DNA of 64,000 nucleotides from an uncultured bacterium (GCA_905214625.1 CAJMMQ010000008.1:1-64000); one strand, 5' to 3'; shown: positions 25,690 to 36,449, numbered from the stretch's first letter. A program made the numbers and translations. The notes: generated by a model not told the origin, from the sequence alone.

Positions 25690-28311
25690 TTAAAGGTTAG
25701 CCAGTTCAACCACTTTGTCTACCGCGGCCGAAAGTCCGTCGATGTCTTTTCCGCCTGCCGTTGCGAAGTGAGGCTGTCCTCCTCCTCCTCCCTTAATCAG
25801 CTTGGCAGCCTCGCGCACCATCTGTCCGGCGTTGAGATTATGTTCCTTAACAAGGTCTTCGCTTATCATCACGCTGAGGGTGGGGCGTCCGTCAAAGGTG
25901 CTTCCTACAACGCAGAGCATGTGCTCCGGCTCGGCAGCGCGTATCTTGAACACAAGGTCTTTGGCTATGTCCTGCTTCATTATCAGTGTGGTTGCAATTA
26001 CTTTCACTCCGTTAACGTTACGGGCCTGGGCTATCAGCTTTTCCTTAACCCTCTCTACTCTCTCAGCCTGGAACTGCTCAATGCTCTTTCTCATAGAGTC
26101 GTGTTCCTCGATATATTTCTCTATCACGCCGAGCAGGTCTTTGGTGTTGTTGAACAGAGCCTTTATGGCCTTCATTCCGTCTTCGAGGTCGTACATCAGC
26201 ATTTCGCATTCTTTTCCTGTCTTGGCCTCTATACGGCGAACTCCGGCTGCGACGCTGCTCTCAGATATTATCTTGAACATGCCTATGCGGCCTGTAGAGC
26301 GGGCGTGGATACCGCCGCAGAACTCGACGCTCGGACCGAATTTGACTACGCGCACTGTGTCGCCGTATTTCTCGCCGAACAGGGCTATGGCACCCATCTT
26401 CTTTGCTTCGTCGAGCGGCATGTTGCGGTGTTCGTCGAGGGGTATGTCCTGACGTATCATGTCGTTTACAAGCATCTCAACCTGGCGTATCTCCTCGTCG
26501 GTCATCTTCTGGAAGTGAGAGAAGTCGAAGCGCAGCGTGTCGTGCGATACGTAAGAGCCCTTCTGCTCAACGTGGTCGCCCAATACCTGTTTCAGGGCAT
26601 AGTCGAGCAGGTGGGTTGCCGTGTGGTTTGCGGCGCTTGCCTCGCGCTTGTCGGTGTCTACGCATGCCATAAAGTCGGCCTCAGGCTGCTTTGGCAGCTC
26701 CTTCACGATGTGTATCGACTGTCCGTTCTCGCGCTTGGTGTCTATGATGTTCACTGTTTCGTTCTCGCTTACCAGCACTCCGCAGTCGCCAACCTGACCA
26801 CCCATCTCGCCGTAGAACGGTGTGTTGTCGAGTACGAGTTCATAGAAGGTGCTTTTCTTCTGTGTCACCTTGCGGTAGCGCAGTATGTGGCATTCGTATT
26901 CAGTGTAGTCGTAGCCTACAAAGTTTTGCTCGCCTTGGCGCAGCTCGGTCCAGTCGCTGTTTTCAACGGCAGCAGCGTTGCGCGCTCTTGCCTTCTGTTT
27001 CTGCATCTCCTCGTCAAACTGTTTTTCGTCAACGCTGAGTCCGTTTTCGCGACAGATAAGTTCAGTGAGGTCGAGCGGGAATCCGTAGGTGTCGAACAGG
27101 CGGAATGCCTTTGTGCCGTCGAGCACGGTCTTGCCTTCGGCTTTAACCTCTTCCATTGCATCAGACAGCATGTTTATGCCGTTAGACAACGTGCGGAGGA
27201 ATGAGTCTTCCTCTTCTTTAATAACCTTGGTTATCAGTTCGCGCTGTGCGGTAAGTTCGGGATAAGCCTCGCCCATCTCGTGTATCAGCGTGGGCATGAG
27301 CTTAAACATGAATGCCTCTTTCTGGTTGAGGAATGTGTATGCGTATCTTACGGCGCGGCGCAGAATGCGGCGGATAACGTAGCCTGCCTTTGCGTTGCCC
27401 GGTAGCTGGCCGTCGGCAATAGAGAAGGCTACGGCGCGCAGATGGTCGGCAACCACGCGCATGGCCACGTCGGTTTTCTCCTCCTTACCGTACTCCATGC
27501 CTGAAAGGCGCGAAATCTCCTTGATGATAGGTTGGAAGATGTCGGTGTCGTAGTTAGAATGCTTGCCTTGCAGGGCACGCACAAGGCGCTCGAAACCCAT
27601 GCCGGTGTCTATTACGTTCATTGACAGCTTTTCGAGAGAGCCGTCGGCCTTACGGTTGAACTGCATGAACACGAGGTTCCATATCTCGATAACCTGCGGG
27701 TCGTCTTTGTTTACAAGTTCGCGGCCCGGTGTCTTTGCCTTTTCCTCTGGAGTACGAGAGTCGAGATGTATCTCGGAGCAAGGTCCGCAGGGACCTGTGT
27801 CGCCCATTTCCCAGAAGTTGTCATGCTTGTTTCCGTTGATTATGTGGTCTGCCGGAACATGCTTTGCCCAGAAGGCGGCAGCCTCGTCGTCGCGGCTGAG
27901 GTTTTCTTCGGGAGAACCTTCAAATACGGTTACATAAAGGTCGGCCGGGTCGAGGTGGAGCACGTCAACGAGATATTCCCATGCCATGTCTATGGCGCCT
28001 TCCTTAAAGTAGTCGCCGAAGCTCCAATTGCCAAGCATCTCAAACATTGTGTGATGATATGTGTCGTGGCCCACTTCCTCAAGGTCGTTGTGCTTTCCGC
28101 TCACGCGGAGACACTTCTGTGAGTCGGCCCTGCGTCTTGGCTCTGGGTCGCGTGTTCCCAGTATGATGTCCTTCCATTGGTTCATGCCTGCGTTAGTAAA
28201 CATCAGTGTCGGGTCGTCTTTAATCACCATCGGTGCCGACGGAACAATCTGATGTCCTTTCGATTCAAAATACTTTTTGAACGATTCACGGATTTCATTA
28301 GCTGTCATCAT
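25690..28311 (-). CDS. alaS: Alanyl-tRNA synthetase
   Basis: An 873-residue class II synthetase charging tRNA-Ala. The N-terminal catalytic core shows [18 protein letters not shown] and [11 protein letters not shown]; the editing domain has the zinc ligands [12 protein letters not shown] and [15 protein letters not shown]; the C-terminal DHH-type part ends with [16 protein letters not shown]. Full length. The first two codons are both Met and either may serve. The gene is divergent from a merR-type gene. Its 3' end is 90 bp from the IS1182 right end. Confidence 0.98.
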   Translation of the reverse strand: MMTANEIRESFKKYFESKGHQIVPSAPMVIKDDPTLMFTNAGMNQWKDIILGTRDPEPRRRADSQKCLRVSGKHNDLEEVGHDTYHHTMFEMLGNWSFGDYFKEGAIDMAWEYLVDVLHLDPADLYVTVFEGSPEENLSRDDEAAAFWAKHVPADHIINGNKHDNFWEMGDTGPCGPCSEIHLDSRTPEEKAKTPGRELVNKDDPQVIEIWNLVFMQFNRKADGSLEKLSMNVIDTGMGFERLVRALQGKHSNYDTDIFQPIIKEISRLSGMEYGKEEKTDVAMRVVADHLRAVAFSIADGQLPGNAKAGYVIRRILRRAVRYAYTFLNQKEAFMFKLMPTLIHEMGEAYPELTAQRELITKVIKEEEDSFLRTLSNGINMLSDAMEEVKAEGKTVLDGTKAFRLFDTYGFPLDLTELICRENGLSVDEKQFDEEMQKQKARARNAAAVENSDWTELRQGEQNFVGYDYTEYECHILRYRKVTQKKSTFYELVLDNTPFYGEMGGQVGDCGVLVSENETVNIIDTKRENGQSIHIVKELPKQPEADFMACVDTDKREASAANHTATHLLDYALKQVLGDHVEQKGSYVSHDTLRFDFSHFQKMTDEEIRQVEMLVNDMIRQDIPLDEHRNMPLDEAKKMGAIALFGEKYGDTVRVVKFGPSVEFCGGIHARSTGRIGMFKIISESSVAAGVRRIEAKTGKECEMLMYDLEDGMKAIKALFNNTKDLLGVIEKYIEEHDSMRKSIEQFQAERVERVKEKLIAQARNVNGVKVIATTLIMKQDIAKDLVFKIRAAEPEHMLCVVGSTFDGRPTLSVMISEDLVKEHNLNAGQMVREAAKLIKGGGGGQPHFATAGGKDIDGLSAAVDKVVELANL

Positions 28312-28369
28312 TTTCTTATATTTTGTTTTTGTTTTTTCTCAATATAAAGGCGAGATGCCTATTTGGGAG

Positions 28370-28377
28370 CAAAATTA
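28370..28377 (-). promoter_or_regulatory. -7 box for alaS
   Basis: TAATTTTG on the minus strand, 58 bp before the alaS start. Confidence 0.5.
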
Positions 28378-28550
28378 TAAAATAAATCCCATAAATCATT
28401 AAATAATTGTGTAAAACATACAATTCTGTTGTCTGTACGGCAAATTATTGTGCCGCAGGACGGCATGAGCCTGTCGGCAGCGTCTTTATCTGCAACTTGA
28501 AGAAATGTATTATTTTTTTGGTTGACAGCATGAAAATGAAAAAAAAATGA

Positions 28551-28558
28551 TAAATTTG
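28551..28558 (+). promoter_or_regulatory. -7 box for the merR-type gene
   Basis: TAAATTTG, 37 bp before the ATG. The -33 element is not at the normal distance. Confidence 0.5.
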
Positions 28559-28595
28559 CAACATAAGACGTTACACTTTTTAATTTCCTTAATTT

Positions 28596-28943
28596 ATGGC
28601 ATTGAACACAGAGAAGAATCTTAAGCTTTATTACTCGATAAAGGAGGTGGCAGCCATGCTCAACGTGCCTGAGAGCATGCTGAGGTTTTGGGAAAAGGAG
28701 ATACCGATGTTGCGGCCGAAAACAACCGGTAACAATGTTCGCCAGTATACGCAGGCCGACATAGAGAATGTTAAAGCTGTTTATAATCTGGTTAAGGTCA
28801 GAGGCTTTAAATTGTCGGCAGCGCGCAAGATGCTGCGTGAGAATAAACAGGCTGTTGACAATAATGCCCGTATTATGGAGAGTCTGATTAGGGTTAGAGA
28901 TGAACTGAAACTGCTTAAAAAACAGCTCGATTATCTTGAATAG
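28596..28943 (+). CDS. MerR family transcriptional regulator
   Basis: A 115-residue MerR-type protein. The N-terminal winged helix (YYSIKEVAAMLNVPESMLRFWEKEIP, about 12-37) and RQYTQADIENVKAVYNLV are typical; a coiled-coil dimerisation helix ends the protein (RVRDELKLLKKQLDYLE). No cysteine-rich metal-binding tail and no effector domain, so the signal is unknown. The position opposite alaS is, from memory, conserved in Bacteroidales. Monocistronic. Confidence 0.88.
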   Translation: MALNTEKNLKLYYSIKEVAAMLNVPESMLRFWEKEIPMLRPKTTGNNVRQYTQADIENVKAVYNLVKVRGFKLSAARKMLRENKQAVDNNARIMESLIRVRDELKLLKKQLDYLE

Positions 28944-29112
28944 TTTTTATGTTAGAATAATGTGACGGTGCACATCGTAAGTAAACTTTTTTATATATGC
29001 CGTTTACAGCGTTTATATTGTATTATTGTGCTCTTTATTATACTTGTGGATACTGAAGAGCATTGCCATGACATTTTTGACCGTATAATTACGGGCTAAC
29101 CACCTATTGGGG

Positions 29113-29153
29113 TAAAAAGCAGATGCCAGAAAACTTCACAGCTTCCCGGCATC
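29113..29153 (-). terminator. Terminator of the SusC/D locus
   Basis: GATGCC (29122-29127) and GGCATC (29148-29153) bound a hairpin extended by AGAAAA/TTCCC partial pairing. On the minus strand GCTTTTTA follows, 50 bp after the last gene. Confidence 0.6.
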
Positions 29154-29203
29154 CTTTCAAAACATAAAATCAAATTATTAACTTTGAATTTTAGTCTGGC
29201 TCT

Positions 29204-30148
29204 TTATTTGTTAATGTATTTCTTACCGTTGATGATAACGATACCTTTGGCATTCTTGTTAACACGCTGTCCGGCGATGTTGTATGCAGGAGCGTTAACG
29301 TCAGCCTTGTCTGTGTTAACCTCTGTGATACCTGTGCTGCCGCTGCCAGAGAGTAATTTAAGAGTAGAGCCGTCTTCTGCAACGAGGCTTACGTCAACAG
29401 GATTCTCGCTGTAGCAGAAACCTTTGAAAGAAGCTTTTGAACCAACTGCGTTGAATACATAGTTGCAGTCTTCATAGACCTTGAACATAATAACGCCAAG
29501 ACCGTTGCCTGCTGATGTGGCTTCTGAATTATTGTTGTGATAAATCTGAATAGGCCAAAGAATTGTACCGTTGCTCTGGTCATAAAGACCAAGCTCGTCA
29601 GCAGGAAGTGTGTAGGTGAGCACTCCGTTTGTTATAGGATCAGCGTTTGGATCTGCACCGTCAGCAATGTTCATTGCAAGAGTGTAAGAGAGGCAATTGC
29701 CTTCTTCAAATACAGTGTAGGCCTTGTTTGAAGAAGCCTTTAAAACAGCATAGAAATAACCGTTTTTCTTTGCCTTTACTACATAATAAGCACCTGTTCC
29801 CGGCTGTACGAAGTTCTTTGCAGGATCCTCACCACCTGCTCCTTTAGGGTTGCTGTTTCCCTGAAGACCTAAGTCAGAACAGTCAACGTCCTGGTCAGCA
29901 CCAAAGCGTACTTTATTGTAACCGTTGAATGCGATGTCTACAGCTTTGTACTGATCTGCAGCACCTGTTGAAACTGTAACGTCGTCGTTGTCAACTATAA
30001 CAGAATTGGCATCGATGGCTGTCAGTGCAGTAGGGTCAGCTGCGCCCTTTTCTGTCAGCCATGCTTTGGCGTCAATTGTACAAACGTTCTGCGCACTGGC
30101 GCAAATTCCTGCCATAAGGGCAAGTGATAAAGATAAAATTTTTTTCAT
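29204..30148 (-). CDS. Secreted protein with Prevotella-type C-terminal tail
   Basis: A 314-residue protein with a clean signal peptide (MKKILSLSLALMAGICASAQ). The body has no domain I recognise. The last ~40 residues (GITEVN, then YNIAGQRVNKNAKGIVIING and a basic end) match the short tail found on many Prevotella secreted proteins, which resembles T9SS-linked sorting tails. It is the last gene of the SusC/D cluster, so a surface or extracellular role in binding the same substrate is likely but unproven. A stable hairpin lies between it and the lipoprotein gene. Confidence 0.75.
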   Translation of the reverse strand: MKKILSLSLALMAGICASAQNVCTIDAKAWLTEKGAADPTALTAIDANSVIVDNDDVTVSTGAADQYKAVDIAFNGYNKVRFGADQDVDCSDLGLQGNSNPKGAGGEDPAKNFVQPGTGAYYVVKAKKNGYFYAVLKASSNKAYTVFEEGNCLSYTLAMNIADGADPNADPITNGVLTYTLPADELGLYDQSNGTILWPIQIYHNNNSEATSAGNGLGVIMFKVYEDCNYVFNAVGSKASFKGFCYSENPVDVSLVAEDGSTLKLLSGSGSTGITEVNTDKADVNAPAYNIAGQRVNKNAKGIVIINGKKYINK

Positions 30149-30203
30149 AAGTTTTAATTTTAATGATTAATAAATTTATTATAAAAGCATTCTATTTTTA
30201 TTA

Positions 30204-30240
30204 TGTGTATGCTGCATAGTTTTAATTTGCAGCATACACA
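30204..30240. other. Stable hairpin between lipoprotein and secreted-protein genes
   Basis: TGTGTATGCTGC (30204-30215) and GCAGCATACACA (30229-30240) form a perfect 12-bp stem 11 nt after the lipoprotein stop. On the coding (minus) strand no T-run follows, so it may act as a stability or attenuation element more than a full terminator. Confidence 0.6.
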
Positions 30241-30250
30241 ATTTTTCTTG

Positions 30251-30733
30251 TTATTCAGCTGTAGTACGCGTTCCGGTAAACGTGTTTGTTGACGTGTAGG
30301 TTTTTCTTCCTTCCGTTACTGTTGTTACATATATAAATGTAATTTCACCGTTGGTTACTCTTGCACTGAAATTGCCAAGATTTGCACCTGAGTTGTTCGT
30401 TATAATGTATCCTGAAGTGCTGTTTCCTGAGCAGTTTGCAACATCTGATATTTCAGCTTTGATAACAGGGTCGGCCTGCTTCAGTGTTACATTTACCACC
30501 CACTGTTTGTTTGCTGATAATTCTATCGTTCCCGTTGCTTCTTTCTCATCTTGCAGTTCGCCTGAAGAGTTTGTAAGTTTCTGATTCCATGTGCCGATAT
30601 ATGCACCAGCAACTTCCTGTTCCGGATTTTGTGTTCCGACAGCATCACCTTCATCGTCACTGCACGCAGTAAATGTCAGCAGTGCCATAATCAGTGTTAA
30701 GAATAAATATGTTTTCTTTTTCATTGCTTTCAT
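30251..30733 (-). CDS. Small SusC/D-associated lipoprotein
   Basis: A 160-residue lipoprotein: signal peptide with lipobox FTAC followed by SDDEGD, an acidic stretch of the kind that directs lipoproteins to the surface in Bacteroidetes. The rest is a small beta-rich domain (GTWNQKLTNSSGE, TGTIELSANKQWVVNVTL) with no known family. The fourth codon is also Met and may be the real start. It begins 27 bp after susD in the same operon, the place where surface glycan-binding proteins are usually coded, though it is much smaller than most of those. Confidence 0.75.
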   Translation of the reverse strand: MKAMKKKTYLFLTLIMALLTFTACSDDEGDAVGTQNPEQEVAGAYIGTWNQKLTNSSGELQDEKEATGTIELSANKQWVVNVTLKQADPVIKAEISDVANCSGNSTSGYIITNNSGANLGNFSARVTNGEITFIYVTTVTEGRKTYTSTNTFTGTRTTAE

Positions 30734-30760
30734 TTTTTTGTATATTTAACGGTCAATCTA

Positions 30761-32593
30761 TTAATAGCCAGGATTCTGGTCTTCGCTTGTCATACTGTCG
30801 TTACCAGAGATTTCTGCTGTAGGAATAGGACGGTACCATTTTGTTTCTCCTTTGATGTTCTTCATGTCTTCAGCACTTGTAACGAAATAGTTGTAAGCCA
30901 CGTTGTAGCGAACCAATTGGCGTGTACGGCGAAGGTCAACCCAACGTGTCTGCTCTGCGTAGCATTCACGTGCACGTTCATCAAGAATCAAGTCAAGCAT
31001 AGTGAAGTTTGACAGCATGACGCTTACTTCATAATCAGCCAGTGAGTTAAGATGAGGAGCTCCGGAGCGGTCGCGTACTGCATTGATTTTTTCTAGAGCT
31101 GCAGATTCGTTTCCTGCCATATAATAAGCCTCGGCAGCAGTAAGATAAATTTCTGATGCATGTAGGAGAACGATGTCGCGGTAGCTGATGGTTTTTCCAC
31201 CCATTGAGGCGGTCGGGTCATCCCATTTCTTCACACATGGTGTCGTTTCCAAAGAAGTACCTCTGTTGTTGTCACTGAGGTTTTGGTTTGTTATTGTCGG
31301 TGTGAGGAAATTACCTTCTGCGTCAAACTTGTAGACAAATATCTGTCCGTCGTGTAGCAGGTTGGCGTGTGGCTCTTTAGGATGTTTGTTTGCATCGCGT
31401 ACAAACTGTGCTTTATGCTCTGTCAGGTATGCCTCAAATTCGGCTTGAGAAACATAAGTGGGAGCATAGTAGGCAAATATAGGTAATGTATTTTTGTCTA
31501 CACTGGTGTTATAATATGCAAAATATCCATATTTTGTCCAGTCGGCAACGCTGTTGTCATATTGATACATTGTTGTCATGAAAGTACCATCCCAACGTGT
31601 GTCTCCTTTTTCCCATAATGCCAAAGAGCGTGTGTTAAGAGCTTTGTTTGATGTTGAATATTTCTGGCCTTGAGCAACGTCGCCGTAGTAGTGGCAATAG
31701 TATATGTCGAGGTCATGTCCGCCGTCGCTTATGTCGCCCGGCCATCCTGCCTTGTCGTACTGAACGGCGAAGAATGTTTCGGGATTTGTGTCTTCATTTG
31801 ACGGTAACCACTTGTCTTCGAAAGATTGTGTAAGAGGAATTCCGTTGATGGCAGCTTCAGCGGTTTGTGCAGCTTTTTCAAAATACTCTTTAGATGTTAC
31901 ACTGAAAGTTCCGGCATTTTCGTCTGTAAGAGTAGTATTGCAGTCCCAGCCGTGAGCAAGATAAATTTTTGCGAGCAGAGCCTGCGCAGCTTTCTTGTTT
32001 ACAGAGCCGTCGTGTGACATTTCAGGAATTTCACTGGTGTTAATAACTTCCTGAAGGTCGTTTTCACAATTGGTGTAAATAGTTTCGAGGTCTGTACGCG
32101 GGTAATCACGGCTTGCGCTCTGAATGTAGGTGTCAGAGTAGGGCACAGAACCAAACTGCTGTGTCATAAGATAATATCCGTAAGCTCTAAGGAATAATCC
32201 TTCGGCACGATATCTCTTGTATTCTTCACCGCTATAGTTGATAAGGCCGTTGGCGTTATTTATTAGTCCTGTACATGCAACGTAGTAGTCTTTTACCTCA
32301 CCGGTTTCAGCTGTCAGTGAGTAATCCTGGAATACTGATGCACCCTGACCGCGGCAAGGCATGTAAAGGTCTGTGCCGTCGTCGTTAATGTTTATTGCTG
32401 TAGCCAGATTCTTTAAAGAAAGGAAGGCGTATGCCCTGAATGACTCCAGGCCTTCTTTTGTCCTGAAATATGTTTCAGGATCCATTTTATCTCCTCCGGC
32501 AGTCTTGTTTTCTGCGTCTAGAAAGTCAGAGCAGCTTGAAGCTGACATGAGCACCAGAAGAGCCATTGTTATGATATATGATAGCTTTTTCAT
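30761..32593 (-). CDS. SusD/RagB-type outer-membrane nutrient-binding lipoprotein
   Basis: A 610-residue SusD homologue. The lipoprotein signal ends SASSC, then SDFLD, typical of the family. Conserved pieces are YRAEGLFLRAYGYYLMTQQFGSVPYSD, KKAAQALLAKIYLA in the TPR-like helices, and near the end ILDERARECYAEQTRWVDLRR. It caps the paired SusC channel at the cell surface and takes part in substrate capture. It lies 18 bp downstream of susC. The substrate cannot be read from the protein; the pectin methylesterase beyond susC hints at pectin. Confidence 0.95.
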   Translation of the reverse strand: MKKLSYIITMALLVLMSASSCSDFLDAENKTAGGDKMDPETYFRTKEGLESFRAYAFLSLKNLATAININDDGTDLYMPCRGQGASVFQDYSLTAETGEVKDYYVACTGLINNANGLINYSGEEYKRYRAEGLFLRAYGYYLMTQQFGSVPYSDTYIQSASRDYPRTDLETIYTNCENDLQEVINTSEIPEMSHDGSVNKKAAQALLAKIYLAHGWDCNTTLTDENAGTFSVTSKEYFEKAAQTAEAAINGIPLTQSFEDKWLPSNEDTNPETFFAVQYDKAGWPGDISDGGHDLDIYYCHYYGDVAQGQKYSTSNKALNTRSLALWEKGDTRWDGTFMTTMYQYDNSVADWTKYGYFAYYNTSVDKNTLPIFAYYAPTYVSQAEFEAYLTEHKAQFVRDANKHPKEPHANLLHDGQIFVYKFDAEGNFLTPTITNQNLSDNNRGTSLETTPCVKKWDDPTASMGGKTISYRDIVLLHASEIYLTAAEAYYMAGNESAALEKINAVRDRSGAPHLNSLADYEVSVMLSNFTMLDLILDERARECYAEQTRWVDLRRTRQLVRYNVAYNYFVTSAEDMKNIKGETKWYRPIPTAEISGNDSMTSEDQNPGY

Positions 32594-32611
32594 TTTTTTA
32601 GATTATTGAAG

Positions 32612-35600
32612 TTAGAATTTTAGACTTGCACCAAATTCCCATGTAACAGTGCTTGGACCATCGTTTTCTGCACCGCCTCCGGCCCATTCAGGGTCAAATC
32701 CCTTATAGTCAGTCCAAACGAACGGGTTGGTTACCGTACAGTAAAGGCGCAGGTGGCTGATACCAATCTTGTTGATCCATTTCTTCGGGAATGTGTATCC
32801 GAGTGTAATGTTTTTAACTTTTACGAAAGACGCGTCTGTGATAGCCTGACATTGTGTACCGTCACGGTTGAAAGCGTCTGTTCCGTTAAGACCGGCTGTA
32901 TTTCCGTCGTTCGGGAAAGGATATGCACCATAGTGGGTTGTCTGCTGGTATACCGGATTTATATATGTTCCATCAGGATTAATACCATCGCAGTCGATAA
33001 GTGTTCCGGCAGGAATATAGTAGTCAACATTCAGATGCATCCATCCGCGGTCTTTATAGTCGAGATATTGTGCATAGAAGTCAGAGTACACCTTATAGTT
33101 CTGCTTTGTGTAAAGAGAAGCAGACAAATCCCAGTTCTTGTATGAAAGAGATGTTGTAAGGCTTCCTGTCCATGACGGGTCAGATCTGTAAACCTTCTTA
33201 TCCTTGTCATCTATTGTTCCGTCTCCGTTGACATCCTCTATTATCGGGTTGCCTTCCTGCAGTCCGTAGCATATGTTGTAATATTCATATTCTTTCATTG
33301 TAGAGCCAGGTGTGAGACCTTTTGCCACGGCTATTTCTGTGTTTGGCACAGTCATGTCGCGGTCAGTTACGATGCCGGCCCAATGATATCCGTATACGTT
33401 GTTGATAGAGCATCCAATGAAAAGGTTGTCGTTAGGCAGGTTTGCACCTGAACCGTTGATTTCCTTCACCTTGTTGATGTTGCGTGCATAATTTAATGAA
33501 ATGTCCCAGCGCCAGTCTTTTGTGATGACTGGTATTGCGGTTACAGCAAATTCAATACCTCTGTTCTGTACGCTTCCTACGTTTGTGTTAAGCTTCATCG
33601 GATTTCCGTTGCTGTCTGTGCCGGCTTCGAGCGGAAGCTCTACAGAGTAGAGAAGGTCGTCTGAGGTTTTCTGATACAGATCAACGCTACCGAAGATGCG
33701 GTTCTTGAGGAATCCGAAGTCGATACCGAAGTTGATTTCCTTAGATTCTTCCCATGTCAGGAACCTGTCCACGATGCTGCTCGGATAGAAAGCGTTTACG
33801 TAAGTGCTTCCGAAGGGATAGTAAACCGGACCGGCTACTGTTGTTCTTGTAGCATAGTTTCCTACGCCGGTGTTATTACCTGTGACACCGTATGAAAGTC
33901 TTACTTTTAAGTTAGAGAGCCATTTTACGTTCTGAAGGAATTTCTCTTGTGACGCGCGCCATGCAACGGCAACAGACGGGAAGCATCCCCAGCGCTGGTC
34001 TGGTTCAAATTTTGAAGAGCCGTCCCAACGTACAGTTGCGGTAAGCATATATCTCTCGTCGAAAGTATAGTTGGCGCGAAGAGCGTATGAAATCATGCTG
34101 TTTTCACTGAAAGAGTTGTTCGTATTGGTCAGGTCAATGGTTCCTGATGACAAATTGTACCAAAGTGAGCCGTCGAGCACACCTTGTGCTGCCTGATTGG
34201 TGGCTTCGGTGTCGCTTGCCATCATAGAGAACAGTCCCATGAGGTTAACGGCGTGTTTCTTGGCAAACACTTTGTCGAATGTAAGGATGTTGTCCCATGT
34301 CCATTGTATGTTGCGTGACGTTGCAAGACTTGCCGTATTTACAGGATTTCCGTTGGTGTCTGTTGTGCCTACTACGGTTGCTCCTGCATAGTCGAGCACA
34401 TAGTCGGTGAAAACACCGTCACGGTAATAAGTGAAGTTCGGTGAGAATGTTGTCTTGAACGTGAGTTCTTTTATCGGCTTGATTTGCAGATATACATTGC
34501 CGAGCATGCGCCATGTCTGACGCTTGTGTGTGTATACGTCCATCAGGTAGAGAGGGTTGTACTGTCCTGAGAACTGGTGGCCTGTTGACGAGGCCGTACC
34601 CATGGCTACAGAGTTGCCTGGATAGTAGTTTTTATATATCTGTCCGTATTGGTTGTAATAGTAGCCGGTGTATCCTTCTTCAGGAATGTTTCCGTTTGCA
34701 TCATAGATATATCCGTTTCTTTCGTCCGGCTGAGTAGAATATGGCTGACACAGCGGATTAAGTCTGTATGCAAGCTCGATGGCGTCGTCGTTTGCATACT
34801 CGTTTCTGATATAAGCCATGTTTACGGTGAATCCACCGCTTATAATTTTGTTGATCTGTGCATCAAGACTGCCCTTGAAGCTGAACTGGTCTCTGCTGTC
34901 GCCCACGTAGATACCTTTCTCCTGATTGTAGCCGAGTCCGACGTGATAGTTTACTCTCTCAGATGCTCCGCTGATGGCCACATAATGGTTTTGCTGTGTT
35001 CCGTTGCGTGTTGCCAGATCTGCCCAGTCTGTGGTCTGTCCTCCTGCTATAATTTGTTTAAGGATAGAATTTCCGTCTCCGTCAACTAATGCCATTTGGT
35101 CAAAATTGCCCATTATGTACATTGGGTTGGCCAGGTTGGTCTGTCCTTGTCCATAAGAAAGGAACTTCAGGAAGCGGTAATTGTAGAATTGTTGTCCGGT
35201 TTGGAATTCCGGCATACGTGCAACTTTTGATACGCCGTAATAGCCGTCGTATGAGATGGTCGGCTTGCTCATTTTCTTGCCGATGTTAAGGCTTCCTTTG
35301 GTTGTAACCATAATCACACCCGCTGTGGCGCGTGAACCGTATATGGCAGTAGACGATGCGTCTTTCAGAACGTCGATGCGCTCAATGTCTTGCTGGTTAA
35401 GGAAGTTAATGTCGTCGCAGATTATTCCGTCAACAACATAAATAGGCTTAGTGTCAGAGTTTGTAGATGATTTTCCGCGAATCTCAATATCAAAGTCTCC
35501 GCCGGCACGGCTTGAGTTCTTTGTAATGTTTACACCCGGCACAGTTCCTTGAAGACCTTCCATGACTGTTGCAGCTCCTTTGGCTGTTACATCTTCAGTG

Positions 35601-35977
35601 CTGAGTGAACTTACAGATCCTGTAAGGTCGCTTTTTTTCATCGTTCCATATCCAACTACTACAAGCTCGTCAAGCGACTGATTGTCTTCTTGCATGACAA
35701 GATTCAGTGTGGAATTGCTGCCGACTTTTACATTCAGGTCTTTATAACCGATGTAAGTAATCCTTAGGTTGGTAGACTCTGTCGCATTGGGGATCTTAAA
35801 ATTACCGTTGATGTCTGTAATGGCGCCAGCTTTACCGTCGACAAGGACTGTAACGCCAATCATTGGTTCCCCATTAGCGTCTTTCACAGTACCCGTAATG
35901 ACTTTTTGCGCAAAAGCAGAAAGGCATATTACAGGCAGCATAGATGCCAATAAGATTCTTTTAGTTAGTAAATGCAT
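32612..35977 (-). CDS. SusC/RagA-type TonB-dependent transporter
   Basis: A 1,121-residue outer-membrane transporter. Order: signal peptide (about 1-23, ending AFAQ), CarboxypepD_reg-like domain (VITGTVKDANGEPMIGVTV), TonB-box region (LDELVVVGYGT, about 103-113), plug domain (IEIRGKSSTNSDTKPIYVVDGI, IDVLKDASSTAIYGSRATAGVI), then a ~900-residue barrel ending in FGASLKF. These are all SusC hallmarks. No N-terminal secretin domain, so no sign of anti-sigma control. It is the first gene of the operon, with a consensus promoter about 135 bp upstream. Confidence 0.96.
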   Translation of the reverse strand: MHLLTKRILLASMLPVICLSAFAQKVITGTVKDANGEPMIGVTVLVDGKAGAITDINGNFKIPNATESTNLRITYIGYKDLNVKVGSNSTLNLVMQEDNQSLDELVVVGYGTMKKSDLTGSVSSLSTEDVTAKGAATVMEGLQGTVPGVNITKNSSRAGGDFDIEIRGKSSTNSDTKPIYVVDGIICDDINFLNQQDIERIDVLKDASSTAIYGSRATAGVIMVTTKGSLNIGKKMSKPTISYDGYYGVSKVARMPEFQTGQQFYNYRFLKFLSYGQGQTNLANPMYIMGNFDQMALVDGDGNSILKQIIAGGQTTDWADLATRNGTQQNHYVAISGASERVNYHVGLGYNQEKGIYVGDSRDQFSFKGSLDAQINKIISGGFTVNMAYIRNEYANDDAIELAYRLNPLCQPYSTQPDERNGYIYDANGNIPEEGYTGYYYNQYGQIYKNYYPGNSVAMGTASSTGHQFSGQYNPLYLMDVYTHKRQTWRMLGNVYLQIKPIKELTFKTTFSPNFTYYRDGVFTDYVLDYAGATVVGTTDTNGNPVNTASLATSRNIQWTWDNILTFDKVFAKKHAVNLMGLFSMMASDTEATNQAAQGVLDGSLWYNLSSGTIDLTNTNNSFSENSMISYALRANYTFDERYMLTATVRWDGSSKFEPDQRWGCFPSVAVAWRASQEKFLQNVKWLSNLKVRLSYGVTGNNTGVGNYATRTTVAGPVYYPFGSTYVNAFYPSSIVDRFLTWEESKEINFGIDFGFLKNRIFGSVDLYQKTSDDLLYSVELPLEAGTDSNGNPMKLNTNVGSVQNRGIEFAVTAIPVITKDWRWDISLNYARNINKVKEINGSGANLPNDNLFIGCSINNVYGYHWAGIVTDRDMTVPNTEIAVAKGLTPGSTMKEYEYYNICYGLQEGNPIIEDVNGDGTIDDKDKKVYRSDPSWTGSLTTSLSYKNWDLSASLYTKQNYKVYSDFYAQYLDYKDRGWMHLNVDYYIPAGTLIDCDGINPDGTYINPVYQQTTHYGAYPFPNDGNTAGLNGTDAFNRDGTQCQAITDASFVKVKNITLGYTFPKKWINKIGISHLRLYCTVTNPFVWTDYKGFDPEWAGGGAENDGPSTVTWEFGASLKF

Positions 35978-36111
35978 AAACGTTTTATTTTAATTGTTAG
36001 TAGTTAGTATCTTTACATATTGAATCATTATGTAATGCTTTCCATCCGCTTTTATTACTTTTGATAGGTTTTTATTTTTGATAACGGTTTGGTAAAGTAG
36101 ATTGTTTGGTG

Positions 36112-36142
36112 CAAATATACAATAATTTCATATTATTTACAA
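36112..36142 (-). promoter_or_regulatory. Promoter for the susC operon
   Basis: On the minus strand: TTG (36140-36142), 20 bp, TATATTTG (36112-36119). The predicted leader is about 130 nt, long enough to hold leader control. Confidence 0.65.
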
Positions 36143-36280
36143 GCAAAAATACTTTTTTTTAATGATGAATAAACGTTTTGTGCTGTTAATTACCTGCTGA
36201 ATTTGATAAAGTTGCCTTGTATTTGTGCTTAGCGATTTTGATATTTGCTTTGTTTGTATTGATTTTTGTCTTTTTTGTCT

Positions 36281-36449
36281 CAAATAGCATTAGGATTCAG
36301 TCGGATTTTTACTTAATATTGAGCTGATTTTCGTCTGGCTTTTCGCAGGCATAGCGGGTTATATCAAGAAAAATCGGATGAAAAGACGGCTGAACACATG
36401 AATAAAAACATATAAAACTATATGCGGCCTAATGACAGATTTTGGCTTA
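36281..36449 (+). repeat. TAGCGGGCTA repeat family, copy 2
   Basis: It runs from AATAGCATTAGGATTCAG through TTTTCGCAGGCATAGCGGGT to ATGCGGCCTAATGAC and TTTGGCTTA. Block order and orientation match the copy at 50913-51103. It lies between the susC promoter and the pectin methylesterase gene. Confidence 0.75.

Noticed and set aside
25621..27204. 527-codon open frame on the plus strand
   Set aside because: It lies wholly antisense to alaS and its protein is low in recognisable motifs and rich in Val/Tyr/His, the usual result of reading a GC-balanced gene backwards.
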